DNA of 33,373 nucleotides from Schoenoplectus triqueter (lineage: Eukaryota; Streptophyta; Magnoliopsida; Poales; Cyperaceae), in assembly GCA_964058805.1 (NCBI GenBank), contig CAXKVV010000119.1, positions 1 through 33,373 of the forward strand. Direction: 5' to 3'. Positions 1-11,320 of this stretch are shown piece by piece (the stretch's first letter is position 1; every line of letters begins with the position of its first letter). Made by a program: the position numbers and the translations under genes. The notes under the pieces were generated by a model that saw only the letters and a program-made list of their open reading frames with translations, was not told the origin of the DNA and made no database searches.

Positions 1-73
1 ATGAAGACTTTGGTTTTATATCACTGGGATATATTGTTCTTATTATCTGATATGAACGTGATATTCTGAATAG

Positions 74-760
74 GGCCACATTTCAACCCAAATAATATGA
101 CACATGGTGCCCCTGAGGATGAAGTGCGCCATGCAGGTGACTTGGGAAACGTTGTTGCCAACTCTGATGGTATTATATATTATTGTCTGTATGGAAACTT
201 GTATATTTTCTTAACATGTACTAATTTAATTTTACATCTATAGTTGTTCTTATGTTTTGTTCCTTTTTTTTCTATGGTTGGAATTCAGGAGTAGCTGAGG
301 CAACTATCATTGATAACCAGGTAAATGGTTCTTCTTTTGCCTTTTCTTTTAGTTTCTCTCTTTATGTCTCTGGAGTTGAGTACAGTTTAATTAATAACTA
401 TTTAAATTTTTTATATTATGCAGATACCGTTGAGTGGCCCAAATTCAGTTGTTGGAAGAGCATTTGTGGTTCATGAACTTGAGGATGATTTGGGAAAAGG
501 TATACTTGTAAAAATTTCTGTTTTTACTTTTGTATTTTCCACAATGTCTGTCAGTAACCAATGCATTGGTTTATGCAGGTGGCCATGAACTCAGCCTTAG
601 CACTGGAAATGCTGGTGGCAGATTGGCATGTGGTATGTTCTTTTCTCTCCTTTTAATATTTATACATAATCATGTATTTCTTTTATTTCGGAGTCATGAC
701 TGTGATATATTGATTTTTTTTTGTGTGTGTGCAGGTGTTGTTGGTTTGACCCCTGTTTGA
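74..760 (+). CDS. SODCP: Chloroplast Cu/Zn superoxide dismutase, 3' part (5' exons outside window)
   Basis: Converts superoxide to oxygen and hydrogen peroxide in the plastid stroma. Five exons are visible with GT-AG introns: 74-169, 289-320, 424-499, 579-632 and 735-760 (stop TGA 758-760), giving about 93 residues. The fragment holds the bridging His in GPHFNPNN, the zinc ligands in MTHG and VRHAGD, the copper His in [13 protein letters not shown], the active-site Arg in GNAGGR and the second disulfide Cys just after it. The upstream Cys and first two copper His must lie before position 1. The ending GVVGLTPV and the [19 protein letters not shown] stretch match the chloroplast rather than the cytosolic isoform. 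The [13 protein letters not shown] form recalls the rice plastid protein. miR398 sites, where known in this family, lie in the missing 5' part. No frameshift or premature stop is seen. Confidence 0.95.
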
Positions 761-975
761 ATTATGGTTGTCATCTTCACAGTTTTTCTAAGAGCCATAA
801 TATTGTGTCATCTCTCGTATATCCTCCATTTTGTAGTCAATTGTGTAGAACTTGTGTGAATTGGGAGCTGTGTCATGTCGTGTTGTTGATCTGTAAAATT
901 CTCATTTCCCCTAATTCATAAATCTTATGGACGATCGAGCTGTGTGATTTTGTAAGTGCATAACAGTTAATAATT

Positions 976-981
976 AATAAA
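976..981 (+). terminator. Candidate polyadenylation signal of the superoxide dismutase gene
   Basis: AATAAA lies 216 nt after the stop codon in T-rich sequence, a reasonable 3'-UTR length for a plant gene. The motif is common by chance in AT-rich DNA, so the assignment is tentative. Confidence 0.4.
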
Positions 982-1497
982 CTTTTGTCACCGTATTGAA
1001 ACTAGAAAATGAGTACTTATTTGATATAAATCCCATGGATGTTGATCAGAATCGTACATCTTAAGCACGTGACAAATCTTCTGACTCATGTAAAATTTAT
1101 ATCCATCAGCCAGGCATTGGGAGAGTCTGAAGTAACTTTTAGTTTTTGAATGTAAATATGCTTTTTGCAAACAAGTGAAGCTCAGGTGACTATACTGAAA
1201 AATAATGTATTCAGAAATGTAATCTCTGTTATCAAGGTTTAATAAGCCAAGTTCGTTGGTTGGATTTGGACTTGGTGTTTTGCACTGCTGAAACAGTCGA
1301 TACCAGAACAGCATAATGTTCTGGGTTAAATTTGCGGTTTAAAGTGCTGTAGAAGAAGAGTGGTAGATAAAGACTGCTATTACCGCATAATCCCGCAAGT
1401 GTCTCAACACCTCTTATCATACGCTGCTTTACAGTGATTAGTTACAAGCACGGCCTAAAGATGGAGAAAAAACTGAACTGCTTCCCCTTGCCTTTGG
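982..1497. other. Intergenic region and promoter of the expansin gene
   Basis: No coding exon is recognised. It contains a CACGTG G-box at 1066-1071, about 550 nt upstream of the expansin start. Short open frames on the minus strand here resemble no family I know. Confidence 0.4.
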
Positions 1498-1503
1498 TAT
1501 AAA
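1498..1503 (+). promoter_or_regulatory. TATA box of the expansin gene
   Basis: TATAAA in the context TTTGGTATAAAGAG, 112 nt upstream of the chosen ATG at 1615. This leaves room for a leader of roughly 80 nt. Position and context fit a plant core promoter. Confidence 0.55.
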
Positions 1504-1614
1504 GAGATCTCTGATTAATTCTTTGGTTAGGAAGGAAAAAGAAGAAGAAGGTTTTTGCTATATTAAGATATTATAGTGACAACCCCAGAAAAAAAAAGGG
1601 AGAGAAGCAACAAC

Positions 1615-3381
1615 ATGGGCTCGCCGGTCCTAGTTGTTCTTTTGTTGCTTTTGGTAGTTCTCTTGGGAGCCCGGTTTGATGCGGCCGAAGCTTGGAATGG
1701 CCGTGGAAGTCACCACCTTAACCTGAACCACAATCACAACCATGTTATGCCGTTTGCCCGCCACAACCATGGCAAATTTCGAGGTGACAATCAGTGGAAA
1801 ACTGCACATGCCACCTTCTATGGCGGTCCCGATGGGTCTGACACCAGAGGTGATTCGAGCTACTATTGTTGATTTTATTTTTTTCTCATTGAGCTTCTTC
1901 TGTTTATGTTGACACACAAGAAGGGAAAAAAATGCATAGGTTTTCCTTACAAGGAAACATATTGTGAACCTGAAAAACTAAGAAATAGAAGTTAAGATTA
2001 TTGTTATGATGTGTGACAATTATGTTTAATTAAATCGTACGTTTTCATAGTACTTAATACAAGATATATATTTTAATACTTGTACTTTGTGCATTTTGTA
2101 CATCTCTCGGAGAATGGTGAGGTAACACCCCTGACATTACTTGGCTAATGCCTCCATTTCGGCAACAAAACCAAAGGGAAGCAAAGAATATGCATAACAG
2201 GGAACTCTGTTACGCCCTTTTTCAAAAGAATTTGTTTGCCAATCTAGTGCAAGAGGCAAAACAATGTGCATGCATTTTTGGAAATTTTATCACCTTGTAG
2301 GAAATATTGTAATCATTTGTGATATGCCAGCAAATTAAGAAAACAACTAACATGAACAACCTGAATTACACAGCTGGAGCATGCGGTTACCAGGACACAG
2401 TAAACCAGGGTTACGGTTTGCAAACTGCAGCATTGAGCTCAGCCCTCTTTAACAATGGTGCTACATGTGGTGCATGCTATGAGATCAAGTGTGTCGATGA
2501 TCAGAAGTGGTGCAAGGGTGGTACAATCACCGTAACAGGCACCAACCAATGTCCCCCTAACTACTACCAATCAAGTGACAACGGTGGGTGGTGCAACCCC
2601 CCTCGTGAGCACTTCGACCTCTCCCAGCCTGCTTTCCTGCAGATTGCTCAGTATGAGGCCGGCATTGTGCCTGTTGCATACCGCAGGTATATCATTTTCT
2701 CTCTCTTTATAATAATTAATTCCGAATTTCCAATCATGCATTTAAAATTTTCAAAGCTGGCAAATTTGCAATAACAATTTTGATTGATACTAATTGCATA
2801 CCAAAAAGAAAGATACTAATTTCATACCTGAGTAATTACTAGATTTTTTTTCAGTACTGAGTTATTAAGCCCACTATTTTTGGATCTGCCAATGCATACA
2901 ATAAAGAATAACATATTCCTCTACACTGGCCAAAATTTCTTAAAGTTTAGCTCATCTTCTATTTCTCTAGATAAATTAAGAAAGCAGGGATATAAGTGTT
3001 TTTTTACATTTTGTTCCATACCCAATGCCATATTATTTTTGTTTGACTAACATATATCGGTGTGCCATCAGGGTTCCATGCAAGAAACAAGGTGGCATCC
3101 GATTTACTATTAATGGAAACAAGTACTTCAACCTGATCACAATATGGAACGTTGCTGGTGCTGGAGATGTGAAGGCGGTGTTTGTGAAAGGGAACAATCT
3201 GAAGTGGACCCAACTAACACGTAACTGGGGTCAAATCTGGTCGACCAATGCCGACCTGACCAATCAGGAGCTGACCTTCAGGGTTGTCAACGGTGACCAT
3301 CGCAAGTCGACTTCATGGCACATCACCCCCCGCAACTGGCAGTTTGGGCAGACCTTTGAGGGCAAGAACTTCAGAGTTTGA
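1615..3381 (+). CDS. EXPA: Alpha-expansin with His/Asn-rich N-terminal extension
   Basis: Secreted cell-wall loosening protein that disrupts cellulose-glucan contacts at acid pH, without known hydrolysis. Exons are 1615-1849, 2374-2686 and 3072-3381, giving 285 aa. I start at the ATG at 1615: it opens directly into a Leu/Val-rich signal peptide (about residues 1-26), while the reading frame further upstream has only a GTG. The double-psi barrel domain runs from about W61 ([11 protein letters not shown]) and has the conserved cysteines, the WCNPP insert of alpha-expansins and the HFD catalytic-site motif at 158-160. Exon 3 encodes the C-terminal grass-pollen-allergen-like wall-binding domain, ending [12 protein letters not shown]. 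Two oddities: residues 27-60 between signal peptide and domain are rich in His and Asn, making the protein about 30 residues longer than usual, and the usual TMGGACGYG reads TRAGACGYQ across the first splice. The subgroup is uncertain. Confidence 0.95.
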
Positions 3382-3634
3382 ATATTTTGGGGTTGAGAAG
3401 ATAATAATGCAAGAAGCGTTTTTTTGACGATCATTGAGCCTTGTTTGGTTAAAATTAATTTCAAGAAATGGTTGGGAATATTGAATACTATTTTTCTGTG
3501 CCAATAATTCATTTTATGTATATTGTAATGTTATTCTGTACCATATATATTTAGGAACCGTTACAAGATCAGCCATCATCTGATGTAGTTCCCTTTAGCT
3601 TAGTGCCTGATGTACGTAGTTCCCATTGCCAGGA

Positions 3635-3640
3635 AATAAA
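3635..3640 (+). terminator. Candidate polyadenylation signal of the expansin gene
   Basis: AATAAA in the context AGGAAATAAAATG, about 250 nt past the expansin stop, preceded by T-rich sequence. Placement fits a plant 3' UTR; this is inference from motif and distance. Confidence 0.4.
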
Positions 3641-4129
3641 ATGATCTGTTCGAAAAACGAAAGACCTTAAATTAGCTGGATTTTAGTTTCAAAATAAATA
3701 GTAACTACGTGATCAATCCTGGCCATGCAGCTTTCGTCTAAAAAAACCAAAGACTTAAGCCAGATTTGTTGTGAATATCCTTTTACATCATGGTGAATCA
3801 CAATTTCAGCACTTGATGCTTCAGTGAGATCAAACCTGCGTATATTAAATGATGCGTAATTGGCTAAAACTGATTAAGATTTGAAAGTTATCACCAATCA
3901 TAATAGTTTTCTGAGACATATTTGTCAGAATTTTTAAGTTGTCACGATTCATAAATCAGTGCCCTCTAAATCACACAGAATAACTATACAACATCCACTT
4001 AAGACTTTCGTTGAGCTCTAAACTGCAAATTGAACAGCAAACTTATTGCAATTTCCCTTCTAAACTGCAACATCGACTTTGTTTTAATCTAATATTTACC
4101 AACCCACGCAATGGTTCATTCCTTTCTGG
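3641..4129. other. Intergenic, no gene seen
   Basis: AT-rich spacer after the expansin. I see no coding segment, RNA gene or repeat longer than a few bases. Confidence 0.4.
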
Positions 4130-4370
4130 CAGAGGTGGTGAAATATGATCAGATCTGACAAATCTGTCAGAAATGATTCTAATTTGTTTAAAAAAGCAAG
4201 TTGATCCAATCTGAAATTAAATGATGTGTGATAATCTAAAATCTAAAAAATCAATATATAAGTTGTTATGATTCTAACTCAACCTGATTTTTTTAAAATG
4301 TCAAACCGATGAGGCCTGATCCGACCAAATCTGAATCCAACCCATCTCGTCCCACTGATTACCACCTCTG
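4130..4370. mobile_element. hAT-like MITE (about 241 bp, non-coding)
   Basis: The ends are perfect 10-bp terminal inverted repeats, CAGAGGTGGT at 4130-4139 and its complement ACCACCTCTG at 4361-4370. Start CAGAGGTGG is typical of plant hAT elements. The flanking octamers CTTTCTGG (4122-4129) and CTTTTAAG (4371-4378) agree at 5 of 8 positions, as expected for an aged 8-bp target duplication. The interior has no coding capacity and has several ATCTGA/TCTGAC-like words. It sits about 450 bp upstream of the malate dehydrogenase start, so it may contribute to that promoter. Confidence 0.65.
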
Positions 4371-4824
4371 CTTTTAAGCATTGTGGATGCTTGGGTAAAT
4401 ATGGATAATTTGGGCTGTGGTAGGATATTTGGGCCTGAAATCTGATGGTATCTAGAGACCACAAGAAAGCGAAGGAATCTGAAATTGTGATACTGATATA
4501 TGGATTAGTTTTGTAGCTTTGTGCTAGTAGTCTAGTACCGACGGGGCGAGAATCACATAGAATTAGAAAGCGCCACAGGAATCTCAAACTGCGTCAAATG
4601 TCGGTGTCCACGCTGGCAAACCGGGTCCACCACAGTGCGCGAGGCATCTTCATTTTATCATCAATTTGGGATACTGTTGTCGCGCCACGCGTCCCAACAC
4701 TGGCCTTTCATCAATTTTTCTGTTTCAAACTCCAACCAAATCCACTCCTTTCCAATCCTCACTCTCGCTCTCTTGCTTCTCGCGCTCTCTCACTGTTTCT
4801 TCTTTCCTTCTCTGATACCTTTTC

Positions 4825-7800
4825 ATGGCATTATCGAAGATTTCTACCTCCTATTCTCCATCGCAAACTCTAAAGCCGAAACCATGTGTGCCATTTAATG
4901 GTCGCGATGGAAAGCGAACTAGGGTGTCCTTCGAATTGCACAGAAGGCTGAAAATAAGTTGCTCTGTGGCACCTAAGTGAGACCACTCTTGTTATTATTA
5001 TTTGCATTTATCTATTTTTTAGTATGATTTCTTTTATTGTCGTTTAAAATTTTCCTATTTATTTATTTATTTATTTTTATTATAGTGAAGTACAAGCACC
5101 AGTTGCCCCCGCAGTTCCTTCTGACATACCAAGCAATAGAGAATGTTATGGTGTTTTTTGTACTACCTATGATCTCAAAGCGGTACATTATCACCACAAT
5201 TTTGTGTTTTACAATGAAATTAGTTCATGTTTCTTTCTGAGCGAAGTAGCTCCGTACTTACAAACAGTTGTGAATTCTGATGCAGGATGAAAAGACGAAA
5301 TCATGGAAGAGTCTGATCAAAATTGCTGTTTCGGGTGCAGCTGGAATGATATCTAACCATCTACTTTTTAAAGTGAGTACCAGATTGTATATGTCAGAAA
5401 TAGATGCAAAGTGTATCGTATACTGTTACTATCATGAATGCGTATTTAAATTTCCCATTCACTTGGGCTTTCTATCAAGCACCTTTCGTGCATGCTTCAT
5501 ATCCAAATGATTCCATACAGTTACAGTAACCTCAACCTTAAGCATACTCTCTTTTAGAACAATTAAAGCTATTTTATTTTTATATACGACCAGCTTGCCT
5601 CTGGTGAGGTTTTCGGGCCAGATCAACCGATAGCCCTACAATTATTGGGCTCTGAGAGGTCTTTGCAAGCTCTCGAAGGTAAAATGAAATTATCATGCAT
5701 TTCAAAAACAGTCATACTTACCAGCTTACACACTTTTCATTTCTTCCAACTTCTATTATGAAAGGAGTTGCAATGGAATTGGAAGACTCCTTATATCCTC
5801 TTTTAAGGGAGGTAAGCATTGGTATAGATCCATATCAGATTTTTCAAGATTGCGAATGGGCTCTTTTAATTGGTGCAAAGCCACGAGGCCCAGGAATGGA
5901 GCGTGCCGATTTATTAGATATCAATGGCCAAATTTTTGCTGAGCAGGTATATTCATACGTTTTTCCCCTCTTAGTAGTCATTTTTTTAGTATCTTGCAAT
6001 TTTAAATGTGAGAAATGCAGGGGAAAGCACTTAATGCAGTTGCCTCCCGGAATGTCAAAGTCATAGTTGTTGGAAACCCTTGCAACACAAAGTAAGAGTG
6101 TGCAGTTCTTTACTAGTTATTTTAGTTTTTATGACATGTCAAAAGGTGATATTTTTTCTTCTTCATGGATTTTCTTTTATTGATTTTGTCCATTCCATTT
6201 GGTTAGTGCATTGATTTGCTTGAAGAATGCACCCAACATTCCTGCAAAGAATTTTCATGCGTTGACAAGACTTGATGAAAACAGAGCTAAATGCCAGGTG
6301 ATTTATATGTTATATATAAAATGCCATGTTAATGATTGGTTCATTTGTTTAATTATGTCAAGTGGCTTACTTGAAACTAATCTCCACAGTTAGCCCTGAA
6401 AGCTGGTGTATTTTATGACAGAGTCTCAAACATGACCATTTGGGGGAATCATTCAACTACGCAGGTTAGAATCATGAACTATTGAATATCCTAGATTTGT
6501 TTTGTATGAAAATAATATTCATAATATTATTCATTTTCTCTTTTATTCAGGTTCCTGATTTCTTGAATGCAAAAATCAATGGCATTCCTGTGAAAGAGGT
6601 CATAAAAGATACCAAATGGTTGGAAACAGAGTTCACGGAAAGAATTCAGAAGGTATATATGTTAGATACCAGGATTGTTAAGATTTTCTTCTGCTGTTAT
6701 ATTTGATTTTTGTTATGTGTTAAGCTGATTTTTTTTAGGCAAGTTGTAAAGATGAATTATTAGCATTTGTTGTTTCTATGAACAGAGAGGAGGCGTGCTT
6801 ATACAAAAATGGGGAAGGTCATCAGCTGCTTCCACTGCTGTATCGGTTGTTGATGCTATTAGGTCCCTAGTTACACCTACTCCAGAAGGCGATTGGTTCT
6901 CATCAGGGGTACTTCTGTCACAATACTTTTTTTTTCGGTGCTTCTTTGGATTTTGATAGTCCATCTTTAACTTGTATGTTTATATATCGTATGTACACAC
7001 AGGTCTATACAAATGGAAATCCTTATGGGATAGCGGAAGACATAGTTTTTAGTATGCCATGTCGTTCTAAGGTATGTCTTAAACACGGACTTACAATATA
7101 TAATATTATAATTTATTTTCTGAATAATCTTACATTTCTTAAGCACTTCTTTATATATTTTATTTTCTTTAATCAGGGAGATGGAGACTATGAGCTGGCT
7201 ACGGATGTAGTAATAGATGATTTTCTAAGAGCACGTATAAAGAAGGTATATGTTGTGTAATAGTGTGCAAATTCAATCTAATTTTTAGGAGAGGGATCAC
7301 TTGACTTGGCCATTTATTATTTTTTTGACAATCTTGATGATGGAATTTCAGATAAATCTGAACAAAGTTCTTTAAAATAGGAAATATTTATACACATATT
7401 GTTGAATTTATAAATTTATTATGTTTCAAATTTCATGTATTTAAGTATCATTTGATAGTCCATAAAGATCCATTAAATTGCAACCATTGTTAAAATTTTT
7501 GATGGTCATTGATGAACTAACAAACGATGCTTAAAAATATATCTATAAGTTCAAAAATATATCTATATTTTTTTCTATTTTTGTTTTTTTTTTATTTTAT
7601 TTGAAATTTTATTCTAAAGATGATCAAAATAACCATTGTCAACAGTCCCCTTTCTATAATCTTTTAATCATCTATCTTTTAACTTTGTTTTATTCAAATT
7701 TTGGCAGAGTGAAGCTGAGTTGCTTGCTGAGAAGAGATGTGTTGCCCATCTTACAGGAGAGGTGAATAATTTATGATTTCAAGCAAAATAATTACCATCA

Positions 7801-7940
7801 TTTTCATCATCATATTTATACATCATTGTTGATGATCATAAATTATAGCTAATTTGCACTTGTTTTCATCATTTTATAAATAATAGGGGAATGCATACTG
7901 TGATCTTCCTGAGGATACAATGCTTCCTGGAGAAATGTAG
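4825..7940 (+). CDS. NADP-MDH: Chloroplast NADP-dependent malate dehydrogenase
   Basis: Reduces oxaloacetate to malate with NADPH in the stroma (the malate valve that exports reducing power) and is activated by thioredoxin. Fourteen exons: 4825-4976, 5086-5182, 5286-5372, 5594-5678, 5765-5946, 6021-6091, 6207-6297, 6390-6464, 6551-6652, 6786-6908, 7003-7071, 7177-7245, 7708-7761 and 7887-7940. All introns are GT-AG and in phase; the product is 436 aa, normal for the family. Residues 1 to about 50 are a Ser/Arg/Lys-rich transit peptide ending near ISCSVAP. The N-terminal redox pair is C71/C76 (RECYGVFC) and the C-terminal pair C412/C424. The nucleotide-binding loop is SGAAGM (99-104), the substrate Arg region [15 protein letters not shown], and the catalytic His H276 (IWGNHS). 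The C-terminal tail ends PGEM, with Met where other plant enzymes I know have Val. No breaks are seen; the gene looks functional. Confidence 0.97.
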
Positions 7941-8215
7941 ATGCAGCCGGATACTGAAAAGTTACTTAGGACACAGATATTGTCATCATAAGATTTCATC
8001 CAAATTTGGGTAAATTATTATAGCTCGATGAAGAAGTTATAAGGATAGAAAAAAATTATAAATACATTATGTATTATTCTTATAATATGTATATCAATAA
8101 GTATGAATTATGTGTCTTTATTTTTATGTAATAATTATCATGCTTTTTTCTTTATATATATAAACTTTCGTGTATAATGTGGATCTTGTATATTCTATTG
8201 TATAATATATATGTT

Positions 8216-8221
8216 AATAAA
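8216..8221 (+). terminator. Candidate polyadenylation signal of the malate dehydrogenase gene
   Basis: AATAAA 276 nt past the TAG stop, in strongly AT-rich sequence. Other near-matches occur nearby, so this is only one possibility. Confidence 0.3.
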
Positions 8222-9469
8222 TATGGATGGTTCCAATTTATTTTAAATTTTCGCTTGAGAAAGTTTCCATGCTATTTTTTCTCTATTTATATCAAGGTTC
8301 ATATATACTATTTTACACGCAGATTCGGTTTTTAGCCTGAATACGTTCTTTTGAGTTTCATGTATTAATTATTAAACTAATTGGATCTAATACATATGAT
8401 AAAGGGCCTAACAAATTCAAGTTCCAAAAAAAGGTATGAAAAAATAATATATGTTGGGATTAATGGGAGCGCTGTTTGTTCTAAAAAAATATTCAACTAA
8501 TTGGTTCAACAAAGAGTTCAATGTAAAATACGTATACCACCTTCTTTTTTTTTGCCCTTCACCGCATTATAATTCGATGTGTTATTATTACTAGCAATAT
8601 AACCACGAGTTACAACAGACTTTTTTATTTAAATATAAAAATATTATAAGATAACCTATAATAAAAATCAGATTTAATCTTCGATGGGATTTTCTGCACA
8701 ATATGAATTAATGATTCATGATGTTTATGATAAAAAAAATGAATTATTCCAGCATATATTATCACTATTAATTTTTTTATCAAATATATATAAAATTGCT
8801 AATCATAGCGCATAATTTAAACCTTAAATCAATTTTTTATACCATAATATAAATAGAAATATATTGAGTGTTCTAATTTATAAATCATGTGCATAAATGA
8901 AAGTAATAATATAGATGGGAAAGAAATGTAGAGAAAGAGGGGATCAATGGACGCGATTATATACGTTCGATTAACCAAAATAAATATTATCTGTCTAATT
9001 AAGGAATAAAATGAGTATAATAAAAAAATATTATAATAAAAAATAGATCTTTTAATTCTTAGCTGTTCTATATAATAATATAGATATATGTAGACCTCGT
9101 GTTAAAAAGAAAGGTCATCTGCACAATGGTACTTCGTGCATACTGAGCCCACTAACGACTGGTACATTTAAAAGGACGAGCAAGCAAAAATATTAACAAG
9201 ACTATTGATGCATCTTAAATTTTGTAAATTTTATATCCATTAGTAATATAATTGCATACGTACCCAAAGGAATTCACAAATCAAATGCAAATACATCTCT
9301 ATTTACAATTCAGATTCAACTATCCAATGCAAATAGATCTCTTTCTTTTCACCAATCCAAATAGATATCTTCATTTTCCTATTATATAAACAGACACATT
9401 TGGACTCTACCAGAACAAAAAAAAAAAAAAAGGTTGGCACCCAAAAACGTTGCTAAATGTAAACATTTC
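8222..9469. other. AT-rich intergenic DNA, possibly holding a decayed small repeat
   Basis: No coding segment is seen. From 8590 (ACTAGCAATATAACC) to about 9087 (CTATATAATAATATAG, a palindrome) the sequence looks like a degraded plant repeat whose head reads ACTAGC...CACG. I cannot define its ends. A poly(A) run of 14 lies at 9418-9431. Confidence 0.3.
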
Positions 9470-9539
9470 CTAAATCTTCACTTGGCCAAGCTTTCTCATC
9501 AAATCACTGGCGCTCACTGCATGACTGCAACTCAGATGC
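9470..9539 (-). other. Exon-like segment downstream of the NAC gene (candidate alternative 3' exon)
   Basis: On the minus strand a pyrimidine-rich acceptor (CTCTCTCTATTTCAG) precedes 70 nt of more balanced base composition. Phase 0 reads ASELQSCSERQ then stop; another phase reads HLSCSHAVSASDLMRKLG and on to a TAG at 9472-9470. It lies about 1.8 kb downstream of the NAC stop. That stop is itself 9 nt after a strong donor-like GTATGTGAG, so splicing from the NAC last exon into this segment is conceivable. No homology is recognised; it could also be the end of an unrelated transcript or a chance match. Confidence 0.3.
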
Positions 9540-11320
9540 CTGAAATAGAGAGAGAATTTTCAGTTGATATTACTTCTGAACTAAATCTGAAATAGAAGCT
9601 CTACAAGCCCACTTTCAGCAGCTTCAAATTAAGATTAATTTCATGCATAATGAATACAGCGTTTACAATAAATTAAAGGACAACGGTGACAACCAGATGA
9701 ACATCAAAGGTCTGGACATATTTCAACTAGAAACCCAGCTACGATGTAGTTAAAGCTAACATATATAAAATATAAGATGAGGTTGGAAGAAACTTTGAAC
9801 ACGTGATTATAGCCTTAATTAGTGCAAGCTATAACAGATAATGTTGAAAAATAAAATCACAGGAATAGAGTTCCTTTATGTATGGATAAAGAAATTCATC
9901 TTCTACTTGTGTGAAATATAATAATGATAGCACTTAAAATTTTAAGATGGTAATTCTAAGTTCCTAGAGAAGTGCCAAAAAAGATGGTCCCAAGGAAAAC
10001 ATAGGCCTCTAATGTGGTTCCTTTAATTCCAGTATATCTATATCAGTACAACTTGAAATTCAATCTCAGAATTTCAATAAGTTCTGGACCACATTATTAT
10101 TACTGAAAACCAACGAACAAGTGATAGAAACTAAAGTGCTTTGGCGCAAGCTCAGTCAAAATGTCAAAACAGGACCACAAAATCTTGCAACTTCTGAAGC
10201 AGCAACTACTAAATCTTTTACGTCTTACTCCTATTTCTTTAAAGATATTTTTTAATCATGATTCTTTGCAAAATTGCAAAAATATTCCTGCACTGAAAAC
10301 AATAGCAAAAATACATCTGAACTCTGTGATCGGCAGAGGTCTGGTGTGACATCAAAATTCTTACCAAAATTTTGCTCAGAATCTCTAATAATAATAATAA
10401 TAATATGAAATATCAACTTTAAAAGTCTTAACGCTTCTATTCGAATCAAATATGGGCCGAAGAATGTGAGATCTCTACTTCCCTCAACTCCAAAGCCCAT
10501 GCATTTGCAAGCATTCAAAGCGACACCATTCAGATATTTTTGTACGTTCTACCTTTTTTTTTTTTTCTGAGAGTGTTGTTTTGAAGCCCAACTAACGACC
10601 ACATAGCTAAACACATCAGTTCAATTTTTTGCAGATTACACCAATGTTTCAAAGAAATGTTGTCGTAATTTCTTAGCGTAACAGAAGGACAATTTGTCAA
10701 TTAGTGTTTAAAATGGCTGGAAAAATGAACGGGTAACAGCTGCATGCCAGCAAAGATTACAACAAATTGTAGATAAATACGCACGTTATTGTCCTACATA
10801 ACTCTTGAAGCAACACAGCAGATTTTGATGCGGAAATTAGTCAGAACTTGCACAAAATCTCAAATTTATACAGAATTCACACTTCACCGAAAGTTTGTCT
10901 TGATATTCTGCCAAGTGTTAACTCTATATAAATTCAATGTTCGTGCTTCTGACAGCTCATACATCAAAAAAGCATTTCATCCATATAAGCATTACCATAA
11001 AATTTTGAAAAGATAATTCTACCTAATTAGTGAGAAAAGAGCAACAGAAAAGAAATGAGAAACATAAAATTTCATCTCACCTGAAAACCAGATAGATCAT
11101 TTAGCACAAGGCTAGTCTATAGCAACAAGAGGAAAAAAAATATTACAAAAGGAGCTAGAGCTAACCAACTCAAGTCCCCGACTCAAGTTGCCAAAAGACC
11201 CGCTCTAGCTATAAACAAACAGTAACATCACCTTTTACAGTGATTCCTCTGGAATTTATGAGAGCCTATATAACTAACGTAAATATCATAGAAACCCCGC
11301 ACATACTACATAAACAAAGT
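9540..11320. other. NAC 3' flank; 3' UTR or large 3' intron
   Basis: No convincing coding exon was found on either strand. There is a short (ATA/TAA) microsatellite at about 10387-10405. The sequence next to 11,320 should hold the NAC 3' UTR on the minus strand; I could not place a polyadenylation signal. Confidence 0.35.

Noticed and set aside
1576..1614. Upstream extension of the expansin frame
   Set aside because: It begins with GTG and would put a charged stretch before the signal peptide; the ATG at 1615 is the better start.
10252..10518. 88-residue minus-strand frame with an Ile run
   Set aside because: The Ile run is the translated (ATA/TAA) microsatellite; no domain.
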